A program made the translations under genes and the position numbers. Below the pieces are notes generated by a model. It saw only the letters and a list, made by a program, of their open reading frames with translations, was not told the DNA's origin and ran no database searches. 26,690 bases of DNA from Candidatus Segatella papionis (GTDB taxonomy: Bacteria; Bacteroidota; Bacteroidia; Bacteroidales; Bacteroidaceae), in the NCBI GenBank assembly GCA_002297965.1, contig DBLF01000009.1, forward strand, positions 8,905-35,594. Direction: 5' to 3'. Below are positions 7,538 through 15,216 of this stretch, piece after piece; the first letter of the stretch is position 1, and every line of letters starts with the position of its first letter.

Positions 7538-7573
7538 TAATGCTCTGTTGTTTTTAAAGCTCGTTTTGCTTTT
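7521..7573. repeat. 17-nt direct repeat duplicating a terminator arm
   Basis: AAGCTCGTTTTGCTTTT occurs at 7521-7537 and again at 7557-7573. The first copy is the 3' arm and T tract of the terminator; the second overlaps the stop codon of the leftward chr gene. The second arm could compete for pairing with 7501-7510. Confidence 0.75.
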
Positions 7574-8144
7574 AAAAAATGATAAGTCCGATGATGCCAC
7601 AGATGAATAACAGCAATATCGGATTGGCTTTCTTAACTTTCGTAAAGAAGAATGCAGCGAGGAATAATGCCACGCTTACGCCAAAGACAAATGGATCTTC
7701 GTATGGTGAACCAAAATTCTCTTTGTTCATTAAGAGAACGGCAGCGGCTGCTATCAGTCCGATGATGGCAGGACGAAGACCAGCAAAAATATCTTTCACA
7801 ATCTTGGAATCCTTGTGTGTGAGGAGGTAGCGGCTGATGAGTATCATGATGATGAAAGGCAGCCACATGATGGAGAGGGATGCCAATGCCGAACCCAGGC
7901 AGGCAGCCCACGTTGGATATCCTGCATGTAGGCAGGAGGTGTAGCCTACGTAAGTGGCACAGTTGATGCCGATAGGGCCTGGAGTTGACTGGCTGATGGC
8001 CACGATGTCGGTAAACTCGGAGTTGGAGAGCCAATGGTTTTTGACTACAGTCTCGTTGTGGATCAGCGAAAGCATCGCATAACCTCCGCCGAAATTAAAA
8101 GTACCAATTTTGGTAAATATGATGAATAACTTTAAAAATAGCAT
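7572..8144 (-). CDS. Chromate-transporter-type (CHR) protein, half-size, PGP-containing
   Basis: This 190-aa membrane protein is a single CHR domain. The N-terminal motif FNFGGGYAMLSLI, the downstream STPGPIGIN (about residues 53-61) and FAGLRPAIIGLIAAAA are family signatures, and about five to six hydrophobic segments are present. Full-length ChrA fuses two such domains in antiparallel orientation; here the halves are separate genes 45 nt apart, so they probably form a heterodimer. Classical ChrA exports chromate by proton antiport, but gut anaerobes meet little chromate and the real anion may differ. It is the second gene of the pair and ends at a bidirectional terminator. Confidence 0.88.
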   Translation of the reverse strand: MLFLKLFIIFTKIGTFNFGGGYAMLSLIHNETVVKNHWLSNSEFTDIVAISQSTPGPIGINCATYVGYTSCLHAGYPTWAACLGSALASLSIMWLPFIIMILISRYLLTHKDSKIVKDIFAGLRPAIIGLIAAAAVLLMNKENFGSPYEDPFVFGVSVALFLAAFFFTKVKKANPILLLFICGIIGLIIF

Positions 8145-8189
8145 ATTCGGTAATGTTTGATTTTAATGTGTAGTAGTGTCTGATGTTTA

Positions 8190-8726
8190 TTAATCTTCCT
8201 TTTTGACGTACTTGCCATACAGCCAGCCCAATACGCCGGCAGCTATGATGATGTAGATAGGAGAAATGCCGAGCAAGGCTATCAAACCGCAGCATACAAC
8301 AGGAATCCAAATGTTGTAGCGATTGATGTTGGCGGTTTTTGCCATCTTGAAACAAGGAGCAGCGATGAGTGCCACGACGGCAGGGCGAACTCCCATGAAG
8401 AACTTGCCTACCCAATAGTTGTCCTTGAAGTGCTGGAAAAACATAGCGATGATAAGGATGGCGATGATGCTTGGGATGGCGATGCCGATGGCTCCCACGA
8501 TGCCGCCCCATACGCCCTTGAGTTTGTAGCCGATGTGGCTGGCCATGTCAATGGCGAAGATGCCAGGCGTGGTTTGCGCCACAACCATGATGTCCATAAA
8601 TTCCTGCTTGTCCATCCATTGGTTCTTATCTACAAACTCTCTTTCCATGATAGGTATCATGGCGTAGCCTCCGCCGATGGTGAAAGCTCCAATCTTATTA
8701 CACGTAAGGAAAAATTTTAATAACAT
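8190..8726 (-). CDS. Chromate-transporter-type (CHR) protein, half-size partner
   Basis: This 178-aa single CHR-domain membrane protein is the first gene of the leftward pair. It shows FTIGGGYAMIPIMEREFV near the N-terminus, QTTPGIFAID in place of the usual PGP segment, and MGVRPAVVALIAAP, with several hydrophobic helices and a basic C-terminus (KYVKKED). It is a paralogue of its neighbour, sharing GGGYAM, the W-x-(4)-EF-x-DI segment and the GxRPA motif. The PGI instead of PGP marks the two halves as non-equivalent, as expected for an obligate heterodimer. Substrate is unproven. Confidence 0.88.
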   Translation of the reverse strand: MLLKFFLTCNKIGAFTIGGGYAMIPIMEREFVDKNQWMDKQEFMDIMVVAQTTPGIFAIDMASHIGYKLKGVWGGIVGAIGIAIPSIIAILIIAMFFQHFKDNYWVGKFFMGVRPAVVALIAAPCFKMAKTANINRYNIWIPVVCCGLIALLGISPIYIIIAAGVLGWLYGKYVKKED

Positions 8727-8775
8727 TTCTATTTTCTTTCTCTTTCTTTATCGTTTCTTTTGTTCAATTTGGCTG

Positions 8776-8783
8776 CAAAATTA
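8776..8783 (-). promoter_or_regulatory. Possible -7 box for the chr pair
   Basis: On the minus strand TAATTTTG (8776-8783) followed by CAGCC fits TAnnTTTG and lies 50 nt before the first chr ATG. I see no convincing -33 element 19-21 nt upstream, so this is tentative. Confidence 0.45.
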
Positions 8784-8858
8784 CACATTATTTGTTAAAT
8801 AAGCTGCCTTTTCTGAGGATAATCTTTAAAAATATGCATTCTTTTCTCAAAAATGTGT

Positions 8859-8866
8859 ATCTTTGC
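8859..8866 (+). promoter_or_regulatory. -7 box of the nupG-to-ABC-permease operon
   Basis: TATCTTTG (8859-8866) followed by CATC is a perfect TAnnTTTG element, 63 nt before the permease ATG. The -33 region is weak. It is the only good promoter visible for the six-gene rightward unit ending at the terminator near 15054. Confidence 0.6.
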
Positions 8867-8929
8867 ATCTATATTTGTAGATAAATAAAGATATAAGACA
8901 GATAAACAGATAATTTAAGGTATTACACT

Positions 8930-10228
8930 ATGAATCTGAAAGTACGCTTGGCGTTGATGAACTTCTTGGAGTTCGCAGTTTGGGGAGCTTATCTCACTTC
9001 TATGGGCAACTATCTCGGCAAGGCCGGTATGGGTGCCGAAATATCGTGGTTCTACACCATCCAGGGTATCGTTTCCATATTTATGCCTACATTGATGGGC
9101 ATTGTTGCCGATAAGTATGTCCAGCCGCAGCGTCTCCTTGGCTATTGTCATCTTTTGGCTGGAGTCTCGATGATTGCGCTTTTTATGATGGGACAGGATT
9201 CTGCCATGCCTAATGAGGCAGTCTTCATGGCTGTCTATACATTCAGCGTGGCTTTCTATATGCCTACTTTGGCATTGTCGAATACCTCCGCATTCACGAT
9301 ACTTAAGAGTCATGGTTTGGACACCGTCAAGGACTTTCCGCCAATCCGTGTGTTTGGTACGGTGGGATTCATTCTTACCATGTGGGTGGTGAATTGTGCC
9401 ACTTGGGATCAAGGGTCGTTCTCATTCTTGTTGAGCGAGAATGCCAACAAGTTCCAATACACTCATTTCCAGTTCCTCGTGTCGGGTGTGTTGAGCATTG
9501 TCCTTTTCTTCTATTGCTTCAGCTTGCCTCAGTGCCCATTGGTCAAGAAGGAGGCTCGTAGCTGGGTGGAGACTTGGGGATTCGATTCCTTCAAGCTTTT
9601 CAAAAGCAAGGAGATGGCAATGTTTTTCATCTTCTCCGCTTTGCTGGGCATGAGTTTGCAGGTAACCAATGGCTATGCCACTCCGTTTATCACCAGTTTC
9701 AAGGGCGACCCTGCGATGATTAATACTTTTGCCGCTAACAACGCCACCCTCTTGGTGTCTATCTCTCAGGTGGCCGAGGCTCTTTGCATCCTCTTGATTC
9801 CATTTTTCCTCAAGCGATATGGCATCAAGGTGGTGATGCTCATTGCTATGTTTGCCTGGGTGTTGCGTTTCGGATTCTTCGGCATCGGAAACCCAGCCAT
9901 GCCGGGTGTCATCCTGTTCGTGCTCTCTTGTGTAGTCTATGGTGTGGCATTCGATTTCTTCAATGTTTCGGGTGGACTTTTTGTTGATCAGAAGTGCGAG
10001 CCTAAGGTGCGTGCTTCCGCACAGGGCTTGTTTATGCTGATGACCAATGGATTGGGAGCCTCTGTTGGCACGATACTTGCTGGTCAGGTAATCAATCACT
10101 ATTGTCATTGGGAGAATGGATATTTAATGGGCGACTGGCAGACCTGCTGGTTTATCTTCGCAGGCTATGCACTGTTGGTCGGTGTTGCTTTCGCCTTACT
10201 GTTTAGACCAAAGAAGGAGAATAAGTAA
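8930..10228 (+). CDS. Nucleoside permease, MFS NupG/XapB-like
   Basis: This 432-aa, roughly 12-helix protein of the inner membrane should import nucleosides with protons. The N-terminus (VRLALMNFLEFAVWGAYLTS and GIVSIFMPTLMGIVADKY) and the segment PPIRVFGTVGFILTMWVVN are characteristic of the nucleoside:H+ symporter branch of the major facilitator superfamily. A central charged cytoplasmic loop (KKEARSWVETWGFDSFKLF) joins the two six-helix halves, and the C-terminus is basic. It is the first gene after the operon's -7 box and is separated by one nt from the DUF151 gene. Purine versus pyrimidine preference cannot be judged. pyrC elsewhere in the window is not linked to it. Confidence 0.88.
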   Translation: MNLKVRLALMNFLEFAVWGAYLTSMGNYLGKAGMGAEISWFYTIQGIVSIFMPTLMGIVADKYVQPQRLLGYCHLLAGVSMIALFMMGQDSAMPNEAVFMAVYTFSVAFYMPTLALSNTSAFTILKSHGLDTVKDFPPIRVFGTVGFILTMWVVNCATWDQGSFSFLLSENANKFQYTHFQFLVSGVLSIVLFFYCFSLPQCPLVKKEARSWVETWGFDSFKLFKSKEMAMFFIFSALLGMSLQVTNGYATPFITSFKGDPAMINTFAANNATLLVSISQVAEALCILLIPFFLKRYGIKVVMLIAMFAWVLRFGFFGIGNPAMPGVILFVLSCVVYGVAFDFFNVSGGLFVDQKCEPKVRASAQGLFMLMTNGLGASVGTILAGQVINHYCHWENGYLMGDWQTCWFIFAGYALLVGVAFALLFRPKKENK

Positions 10229-10229
10229 A

Positions 10230-10796
10230 ATGGAATATAAATTATTGTATAAAGGAACCTTTATGATTCCTGAGGCTGACAATGCTTGTGTTATAACCCT
10301 CACCGATGAGAGCGAGAAGCGTGCCCTCTCCATTGTTACAGAGAAGGAAATGGCGACGGAAATCAAAAATCACGAGCAGCATATCTCGGAGACAAAAAAT
10401 CATTTGGTAGATGTTTTGACCCATATCATCAAGGATACGCAGTCTGAGAGTTACCATATCAATATCGAACCCGTGAGAGACATGGGATTCAGGGCTAAGT
10501 TGGTTTGCGAATCTACCAAGACGGCGTATGAGCTTCGCATCGATGATGCCATCTTGCTTTCTCTTACGGCAGGTTTCCCTATTTATGCTTCCCTGGATGT
10601 GTTGCAGCATTTTTCCACACCTTATAATAAAAATGTGATGAGTGTGGCACTTCCTATCCTCAGCTTGCCTGATTCGCTTTTGCAGAAGGCACTCGACAAG
10701 GCTATCCAGGAGGAAAACTACGAGGGCGCTTCCTACATACGTGATGAGATGAAGCGCAGGGAAGACAAACGAAAAAAGCTGAATTTGTTTGAGTAA
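10230..10796 (+). CDS. DUF151 (bifunctional nuclease-like) protein with UVR motif
   Basis: This 188-aa cytosolic protein has an N-terminal DUF151/BFN domain (about residues 10-135: RALSIVTEKEMATEI, then the ELRIDDAILLSLTAGFPIYAS segment). A C-terminal UVR motif follows (about 149-181: LDKAIQEENYEGASYIRDEM), the protein-protein contact module of UvrB and UvrC. DUF151 proteins from plants have reported nuclease activity; the bacterial role is not settled. The ATG at 10230 was chosen because it follows the upstream stop by one nt and begins at the domain; an upstream in-frame extension would lie inside the permease gene. The gap to rsmE is 12 nt. Confidence 0.85.
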   Translation: MEYKLLYKGTFMIPEADNACVITLTDESEKRALSIVTEKEMATEIKNHEQHISETKNHLVDVLTHIIKDTQSESYHINIEPVRDMGFRAKLVCESTKTAYELRIDDAILLSLTAGFPIYASLDVLQHFSTPYNKNVMSVALPILSLPDSLLQKALDKAIQEENYEGASYIRDEMKRREDKRKKLNLFE

Positions 10797-10808
10797 CGAT
10801 GAACGACG

Positions 10809-11579
10809 ATGAAAGAGGTTAGATATTTTTTTGTGCCGGATGCGGCTAACCAGTCGGAGCTTCCTGCCGAGGAGGCTACCCATGCACTTAGGGTGCTACG
10901 CTTGAAAGGGGGCGACGAAATTTTCCTCATGGACGGTGATGGTATTTTTTACCGTGCTGAGGTGAGTGCCGCCTCCAACAAACGTTGTCTCTACGAAATC
11001 AAGGAAAGTATGCCTCAGCAGCGTGCATGGAACGGACACATACATCTGGCGATAGCTCCCACAAAGATGATGGAGCGCATCGAATGGATGGCAGAGAAGG
11101 CTACCGAGATAGGTTTCGACGAGTTGTCTTTCCTCAATTGCCAATTTTCTGAGCGCAAGGTCGTCAAGGTTCCTAGAATCGATAAGATTGTGGTCTCTGC
11201 CGTAAAGCAGAGCCACAAGGCTTGGAAGCCACAGGTCAACGAGATGGAGAATTTCCGCGAGTTCGTTACTACGCCTAGACCAGGACGTAAGTTCATTTGC
11301 CATTGCTATGAGGAAGTGGAGAAAAAAGATTTCTTCCGTGAGATTAGCGAGACTGGCAGCACCTCTACGGCTTCTTCTGCAGGAGAACCAAAAGCCTCGG
11401 ACTCTCATTCGGACGACATCACCGTCTTGGTAGGTCCAGAAGGTGATTTCTCTATCGACGAGGTGCGTTTTGCCTTGGAAAATGGCTACGAGAGCGTTTC
11501 CTTGGGAACGAGTCGCCTCCGCACCGAGACGGCGGGCTTGGTAGCTGTGAACATGGCGCATATTTGTCGAAGGATATAA
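10809..11579 (+). CDS. rsmE: 16S rRNA (uracil1498-N3)-methyltransferase RsmE
   Basis: RsmE methylates U1498 of 16S rRNA using AdoMet. The 256-aa protein has the N-terminal PUA-like domain (about 1-70, with HALRVLRLKGGDEIFLMDG) and the SPOUT methyltransferase domain: KMMERIEWMAEKATEIG, VGPEGDFS (208-215) and the knot loop SLGTSRLRTETA (231-242). An insertion of about 25 residues (178-202) rich in Ser, Thr, Gly and Asp lies just before the knot strand; it looks like a flexible surface loop. The start has an upstream out-of-frame ATG that runs into a stop. It sits between DUF151 and DUF4836 genes in the same direction. Confidence 0.95.
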   Translation: MKEVRYFFVPDAANQSELPAEEATHALRVLRLKGGDEIFLMDGDGIFYRAEVSAASNKRCLYEIKESMPQQRAWNGHIHLAIAPTKMMERIEWMAEKATEIGFDELSFLNCQFSERKVVKVPRIDKIVVSAVKQSHKAWKPQVNEMENFREFVTTPRPGRKFICHCYEEVEKKDFFREISETGSTSTASSAGEPKASDSHSDDITVLVGPEGDFSIDEVRFALENGYESVSLGTSRLRTETAGLVAVNMAHICRRI

Positions 11580-11633
11580 TGTGAGAATATGGTACATATA
11601 TTTTCGTAGGATATAAATACATATTATGTAATC

Positions 11634-13049
11634 ATGAAACGATTGTATAAGAGTTTGATGTTTTTTTGCTTGGCAGTCTTCGCTGGATTGCTAAGCTCTT
11701 GTTCTGGCAGCGATTACCTCAATGCCATCCCTAAGAAAAGTACGGCGATTATTTCGGTGGATCTGGCGCAGATGGCATCGGGCAGAAGCGACGATGACAA
11801 GGCTGGAATGCTCAAGTCCTTGCTCCATGTGGATGATGTCGATAAGTGTGGCATCGATGTGACGGAGAAGATGTATCTCTTCGAGAGCGCCGACGGCAAC
11901 TTGGGACTCTGTGCCAAGGTGAGCGACGAGGGCGATGTGGAGGATTGGCTTTCCGCCTTGGTCAAGAAGCGCATAGCCTCTGACATGACCGAGCGCAAGG
12001 GATTCCATTTCGCGGTCTTGAAAAGCTCTTGGCTTGTGGGCTTCTCCGACAAGGCTCTCCTCGTGATGGGTCCTGTGGTGGCTGATGCCCAGGCGCAACT
12101 TCAACAGCAGATGGTAAGGTATCTCAAGGCGGATGAGGATGAGGGCATTACTGCTTCTCCTATGTTCGATCGCTTGGAGGATATTTCTTCGCCGATGGCG
12201 ATGGTGGCGCAGGCCCAGGCTTTGCCAGAGAAGTTTATTGCTCCTTTCACCCTTGGTGCTCCCAAGGACACGGACCCTTCACAGGTGGTGATTGCCGCCG
12301 ATATGGAGGTGAAAGAGGGCATCTTGCAAATCCATGGCGAGACTTTCTCTTTCAATAAGTCGATAGACGAGGCTATCCAAAAGGCCATCGAGACTTACCG
12401 TCCCATCAAGGGCAATTATGTGAAGTCAATGCCTGATGATGCCTTGGCCGGTATTTTTATGAATGTCAACGGCGAGCAGTTCTTGCCGATGATGCAGAAC
12501 AACCGCAGTCTTCAGACCCTCTTGATGGGCATCAATCAGGCGGTGGATATGGACAACATCATCCGCAGCGTGGATGGTGATATGGCTATTGTTATGCCTT
12601 CGCTCACCGATGCTGACATGAAGATGATGATGGCTGCCAAACTCGCTCATAGCAAGTGGCTTGGCGATGTGGATTATTGGAAGAAATCATGTCCTGCTGG
12701 GGCCAAGATTGCCAATTGGGGCAAGAATTCTTATCTCTACACCGATGGGAAGACTTCTTTCTACTTCGGTGTGACTGATGATATGCAATACTTTAGCGGT
12801 AGTGACCAACTCTTGGCGCAGTATGCCGTAAAGCCAAGCAATCATCCTATAGATGCCAAGATTCAGAAACTCATCGTCGGACAGAAGTTGGCGATGGTAG
12901 TCAATTTTGGCAAGGGTACGGGGAGTACGCCTGGTGCTGGCGACAACACAGGTGCAGGTTCTGGCAAGGGCGATGCAATCTCTACTGTCACCGGTTTGCT
13001 TACCCCTATCTTCGGCAACCTCACCACCATGGTCTATACCTTGAAGTAA
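11634..13049 (+). CDS. DUF4836 family lipoprotein
   Basis: This 471-aa protein is exported and lipidated: basic start, hydrophobic core and lipobox LLSSC with C23. The start of the mature protein (SDYLNAIPKKSTAIISVDLAQM) is typical of DUF4836, a Bacteroidales family of periplasmic or surface lipoproteins without known activity. Regularly repeated Asp/Gly-rich turns and the phrase DNIIRSVDGDMAIVMPSLTD suggest two similar alpha/beta halves. A low-complexity GTGSTPGAGDNTGAGSGKG stretch near residues 425-443 interrupts the C-terminal part. It lies 54 nt after rsmE and 25 nt before an ABC ATPase, so it may work with that transporter. No enzyme motif is seen. Confidence 0.8.
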   Translation: MKRLYKSLMFFCLAVFAGLLSSCSGSDYLNAIPKKSTAIISVDLAQMASGRSDDDKAGMLKSLLHVDDVDKCGIDVTEKMYLFESADGNLGLCAKVSDEGDVEDWLSALVKKRIASDMTERKGFHFAVLKSSWLVGFSDKALLVMGPVVADAQAQLQQQMVRYLKADEDEGITASPMFDRLEDISSPMAMVAQAQALPEKFIAPFTLGAPKDTDPSQVVIAADMEVKEGILQIHGETFSFNKSIDEAIQKAIETYRPIKGNYVKSMPDDALAGIFMNVNGEQFLPMMQNNRSLQTLLMGINQAVDMDNIIRSVDGDMAIVMPSLTDADMKMMMAAKLAHSKWLGDVDYWKKSCPAGAKIANWGKNSYLYTDGKTSFYFGVTDDMQYFSGSDQLLAQYAVKPSNHPIDAKIQKLIVGQKLAMVVNFGKGTGSTPGAGDNTGAGSGKGDAISTVTGLLTPIFGNLTTMVYTLK

Positions 13050-13074
13050 GAACATTTAATATTAAAGATATAAA

Positions 13075-13719
13075 GTGGAAAAGATTCAGTTTCATTCCGT
13101 TCTCCCACAAGTCTTTGCCCAGCGCGATGACTTGCATTCGGAGATTTGGAAGCAAGATGTCTCTTTCGAGAAGGGACATCTCTATCTCGTTGAGGCTGAG
13201 AGCGGCAGCGGCAAGAGTACCTTCTGCAGCTATGTGCTCGGCTATCGTCACGACTATAGCGGCAGCGTGATGTTCGACAATGATTTGACCGCCAACTATA
13301 AGGTTTCCGACTGGGTGGAGATGCGCAAGCGTCATATCAGCCATCTCTTTCAGGAACTTCGCCTCTTCCCTGAGCTTACTGCCATGGAGAATGTGGAAAT
13401 CAAGAACAAAATAACAGGTTTCAAGAGCCGTGAGCAGATATTGCAATGGTTCGACATGCTCGGCATTCCCGACAAGGTGGATGCCAAGATAGGACGGATG
13501 TCGTTCGGTCAACAGCAGCGTGTGGCGATGATGCGTGCGCTCTGTCAGCCTTTCGACTTCATCCTTGCCGATGAGCCTATCAGTCACCTCGACGACAACA
13601 ACTCCCGCATCATGGGAGAAATCATGATGAAGGAGGCGAAGGAGCAGGGGGCTGGCGTTATCGTGACCAGTATCGGCAAGCACATGGACTTGTCGTATGA
13701 GCACGTGTTCAAATTATAA
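13075..13719 (+). CDS. ABC transporter ATP-binding protein, atypical LolD/MacB-like
   Basis: This 214-aa ATPase should energise the permease encoded 34 nt downstream. Visible motifs are Walker A AESGSGKST (41-49, with Ala in place of the usual first Gly), Q-loop Q93 (HLFQELRLFPELTAMENV, a LolD-like segment), signature MSFGQQQR (142-149, Phe for the first signature Gly) and Walker B FILADEP (D166-E167). The switch histidine normally found in V-T-H-D is missing (VTSIGKH, S199). Catalytic Glu is present. The start is GTG; no in-frame ATG lies upstream or near. It belongs to the six-gene unit. The substitutions suggest slow or coupled turnover, as in mechanotransmission-type ABC systems; that is inference. 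Confidence 0.85.
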   Translation: MEKIQFHSVLPQVFAQRDDLHSEIWKQDVSFEKGHLYLVEAESGSGKSTFCSYVLGYRHDYSGSVMFDNDLTANYKVSDWVEMRKRHISHLFQELRLFPELTAMENVEIKNKITGFKSREQILQWFDMLGIPDKVDAKIGRMSFGQQQRVAMMRALCQPFDFILADEPISHLDDNNSRIMGEIMMKEAKEQGAGVIVTSIGKHMDLSYEHVFKL

Positions 13720-13745
13720 ATGAGAAATTATAAATTATAAATTTT
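13711..13745. repeat. AAATTATAAA repeats between ATPase and permease genes
   Basis: AAATTATAAA occurs at 13711-13720, where it contains the ATPase stop codon. It recurs at 13726 as AAATTATAAATTATAAATT, giving three near-identical 8-11-nt A/T units. The tract fills nearly the whole 34-nt gap and may be a local duplication that spaced the two genes. Confidence 0.65.
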
Positions 13746-13753
13746 ACATTGTA

Positions 13754-14953
13754 ATGAATCTCGTTTGGAAATTACTTCGTCAGCATATCAGCATACCTCA
13801 GTTTGCGGGCTTCGCCTTCGCTAACCTCTTCGGAATGCTCATCGTCCTTTTCGGCTTCCAGTTTTACAAGGACGTGCTGCCTGTCTTCACCCAGCAAGAC
13901 AGTTTTATGAAAGCCGACTATCTCATCATGAGTAAGAAAATCGGTATGGGCAATACCATCAGCGGTCGCTCCAACACATTCTCTGGCAGTGAGATAGATG
14001 ATGTCTCTCAGCAGAAATTCGTGAAAAAGGTGGGCAAGTTCACCTCCACCGAATACAAGGTGGATGCCCAGATGGGCGTGAACGGCGTGAACGTATTGAA
14101 TAGCGAACTCTTCTTTGAGAGTGTGCCAGATGGCTTCGTCGATGTTCCGCTCAAAGACTGGAAATACACCCCAGGTTCACAGGAGGTGCCAATTATCCTC
14201 CCGCGTACCTATATTAATATGTATAACTTCGGCTTCGCCCAGAGCCACTCGCTGCCAAAGATTAGCGATGGCTTGATGGGAATGATCGACTTCCATATCT
14301 TCATCCAGCATAATGGCAAGAAGGAGCAGTTCAAGGGCAAGGTCATCGGCTTCTCCTCTCGTCTGAACACCATCCTCGTGCCACAGGCATTCATGGATTG
14401 GAGCAACCAGGAGTTTGCGCCAGGTCAACAAAGCGACCCTAACCGACTGATTGTGGAGGTGGGCAACCCTGGCGACGAGAATATCACCAAGTATCTCGAC
14501 CAGAACGGCTACGAGGTGGAGACCGACAAGCTCGATGCCGAGAAGACCACCTACTTCTTGCGCATGATGGTGTCGATGGTGATGATTATCGGACTCGTTA
14601 TCTCCATATTGAGTTTCTACATCCTGATGCTCAGCATCTACCTTTTGGTGCAGAAGAACTCTAGTAAGTTGGAGAACCTCCTCTTGATAGGTTACAGTCC
14701 GAACGATGTGTCTCGTCCATACCAGATACTCACTATCTCGCTGAATATAGTCGTGCTCATCATCGCTTGGGTCATCCTGTTCTTCGTGAGAGGTTACTAT
14801 ATGGACTTCATCGAGACACTCTTCCCAGACATCGACGAGGGTACGATGCTGCCAGCCGTATGCTTGGGCTTGGGCTTGTTCTTGATCGTCTCCGTTCTGA
14901 ATATCATTGCCATCCGTAGAAAGGTGATGAACATTTGGAAACGCAAGGAATGA
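13754..14953 (+). CDS. ABC transporter permease, FtsX/MacB-like
   Basis: This 399-aa inner-membrane protein has one helix near residues 18-38, a large periplasmic domain of about 225 residues, and three C-terminal helices (about 268-298, 333-353, 365-388), ending in a basic tail RKVMNIWKRKE. That is the topology of FtsX/LolC/MacB permeases, which act mechanically on periplasmic partners rather than passing substrate through a pore. The segment VQKNSSKLENLLLIGYSPNDVSRPY matches the coupling-helix region of FtsX domains (normally KKEIGILKALG). It pairs with the atypical ATPase upstream, with a DUF4836 lipoprotein as a plausible periplasmic client. It ends the operon. Confidence 0.82.
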   Translation: MNLVWKLLRQHISIPQFAGFAFANLFGMLIVLFGFQFYKDVLPVFTQQDSFMKADYLIMSKKIGMGNTISGRSNTFSGSEIDDVSQQKFVKKVGKFTSTEYKVDAQMGVNGVNVLNSELFFESVPDGFVDVPLKDWKYTPGSQEVPIILPRTYINMYNFGFAQSHSLPKISDGLMGMIDFHIFIQHNGKKEQFKGKVIGFSSRLNTILVPQAFMDWSNQEFAPGQQSDPNRLIVEVGNPGDENITKYLDQNGYEVETDKLDAEKTTYFLRMMVSMVMIIGLVISILSFYILMLSIYLLVQKNSSKLENLLLIGYSPNDVSRPYQILTISLNIVVLIIAWVILFFVRGYYMDFIETLFPDIDEGTMLPAVCLGLGLFLIVSVLNIIAIRRKVMNIWKRKE

Positions 14954-14973
14954 GTTGAAAGTGGAAAGTGTTC

Positions 14974-14995
14974 ATTCTCTCTCTTGGGAGAGAAT
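14974..14995. other. Hairpin after the ABC permease gene
   Basis: ATTCTCTC (14974-14981) pairs with GAGAGAAT (14988-14995) across TCTTGG. There is no T tract, so it is not itself a terminator. It lies 60 nt before the true terminator and may stabilise the mRNA end. Confidence 0.45.
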
Positions 14996-15053
14996 TGAAA
15001 AAGAGAGCAAAAATAATTGTTAGTAAAAGCAATTATAAAATAACAATTTGTAG

Positions 15054-15090
15054 AAAATCTGCGTTATTTGCTTAACGCAGATTTTTTTTG
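15054..15090 (+). terminator. Intrinsic terminator of the six-gene operon
   Basis: AAAATCTGCGTTA (15054-15066) and TAACGCAGATTTT (15073-15085) pair perfectly over 13 bp with loop TTTGCT, running into TTTTTTTT at 15082-15089. It is the first strong terminator after the -7 box at 8859. Confidence 0.88.
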
Positions 15091-15145
15091 TGTTTAAAAA
15101 CATCATTTTTAACGTTGCTGTAACATTTATATCGAATTTTTTCAT

Positions 15146-15153
15146 TAATTTTG
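15146..15153 (+). promoter_or_regulatory. -7 box of the TonB-dependent receptor gene
   Basis: TAATTTTG (15146-15153) followed by CAGCC is a TAnnTTTG element, 63 nt before the receptor ATG and just past the preceding terminator. A good -33 element is not visible at the usual distance. Confidence 0.6.
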
Positions 15154-15216
15154 CAGCCGATAACAATATGAGAGGGATAGTTTCCCGATATTATTAATTA
15201 ATTTTTATAAAAAGGT

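Noticed and set aside
10167..10229. Upstream extension of the DUF151 protein
   Set aside because: It would lie inside the permease gene; the ATG one nt after that gene's stop starts the domain cleanly.
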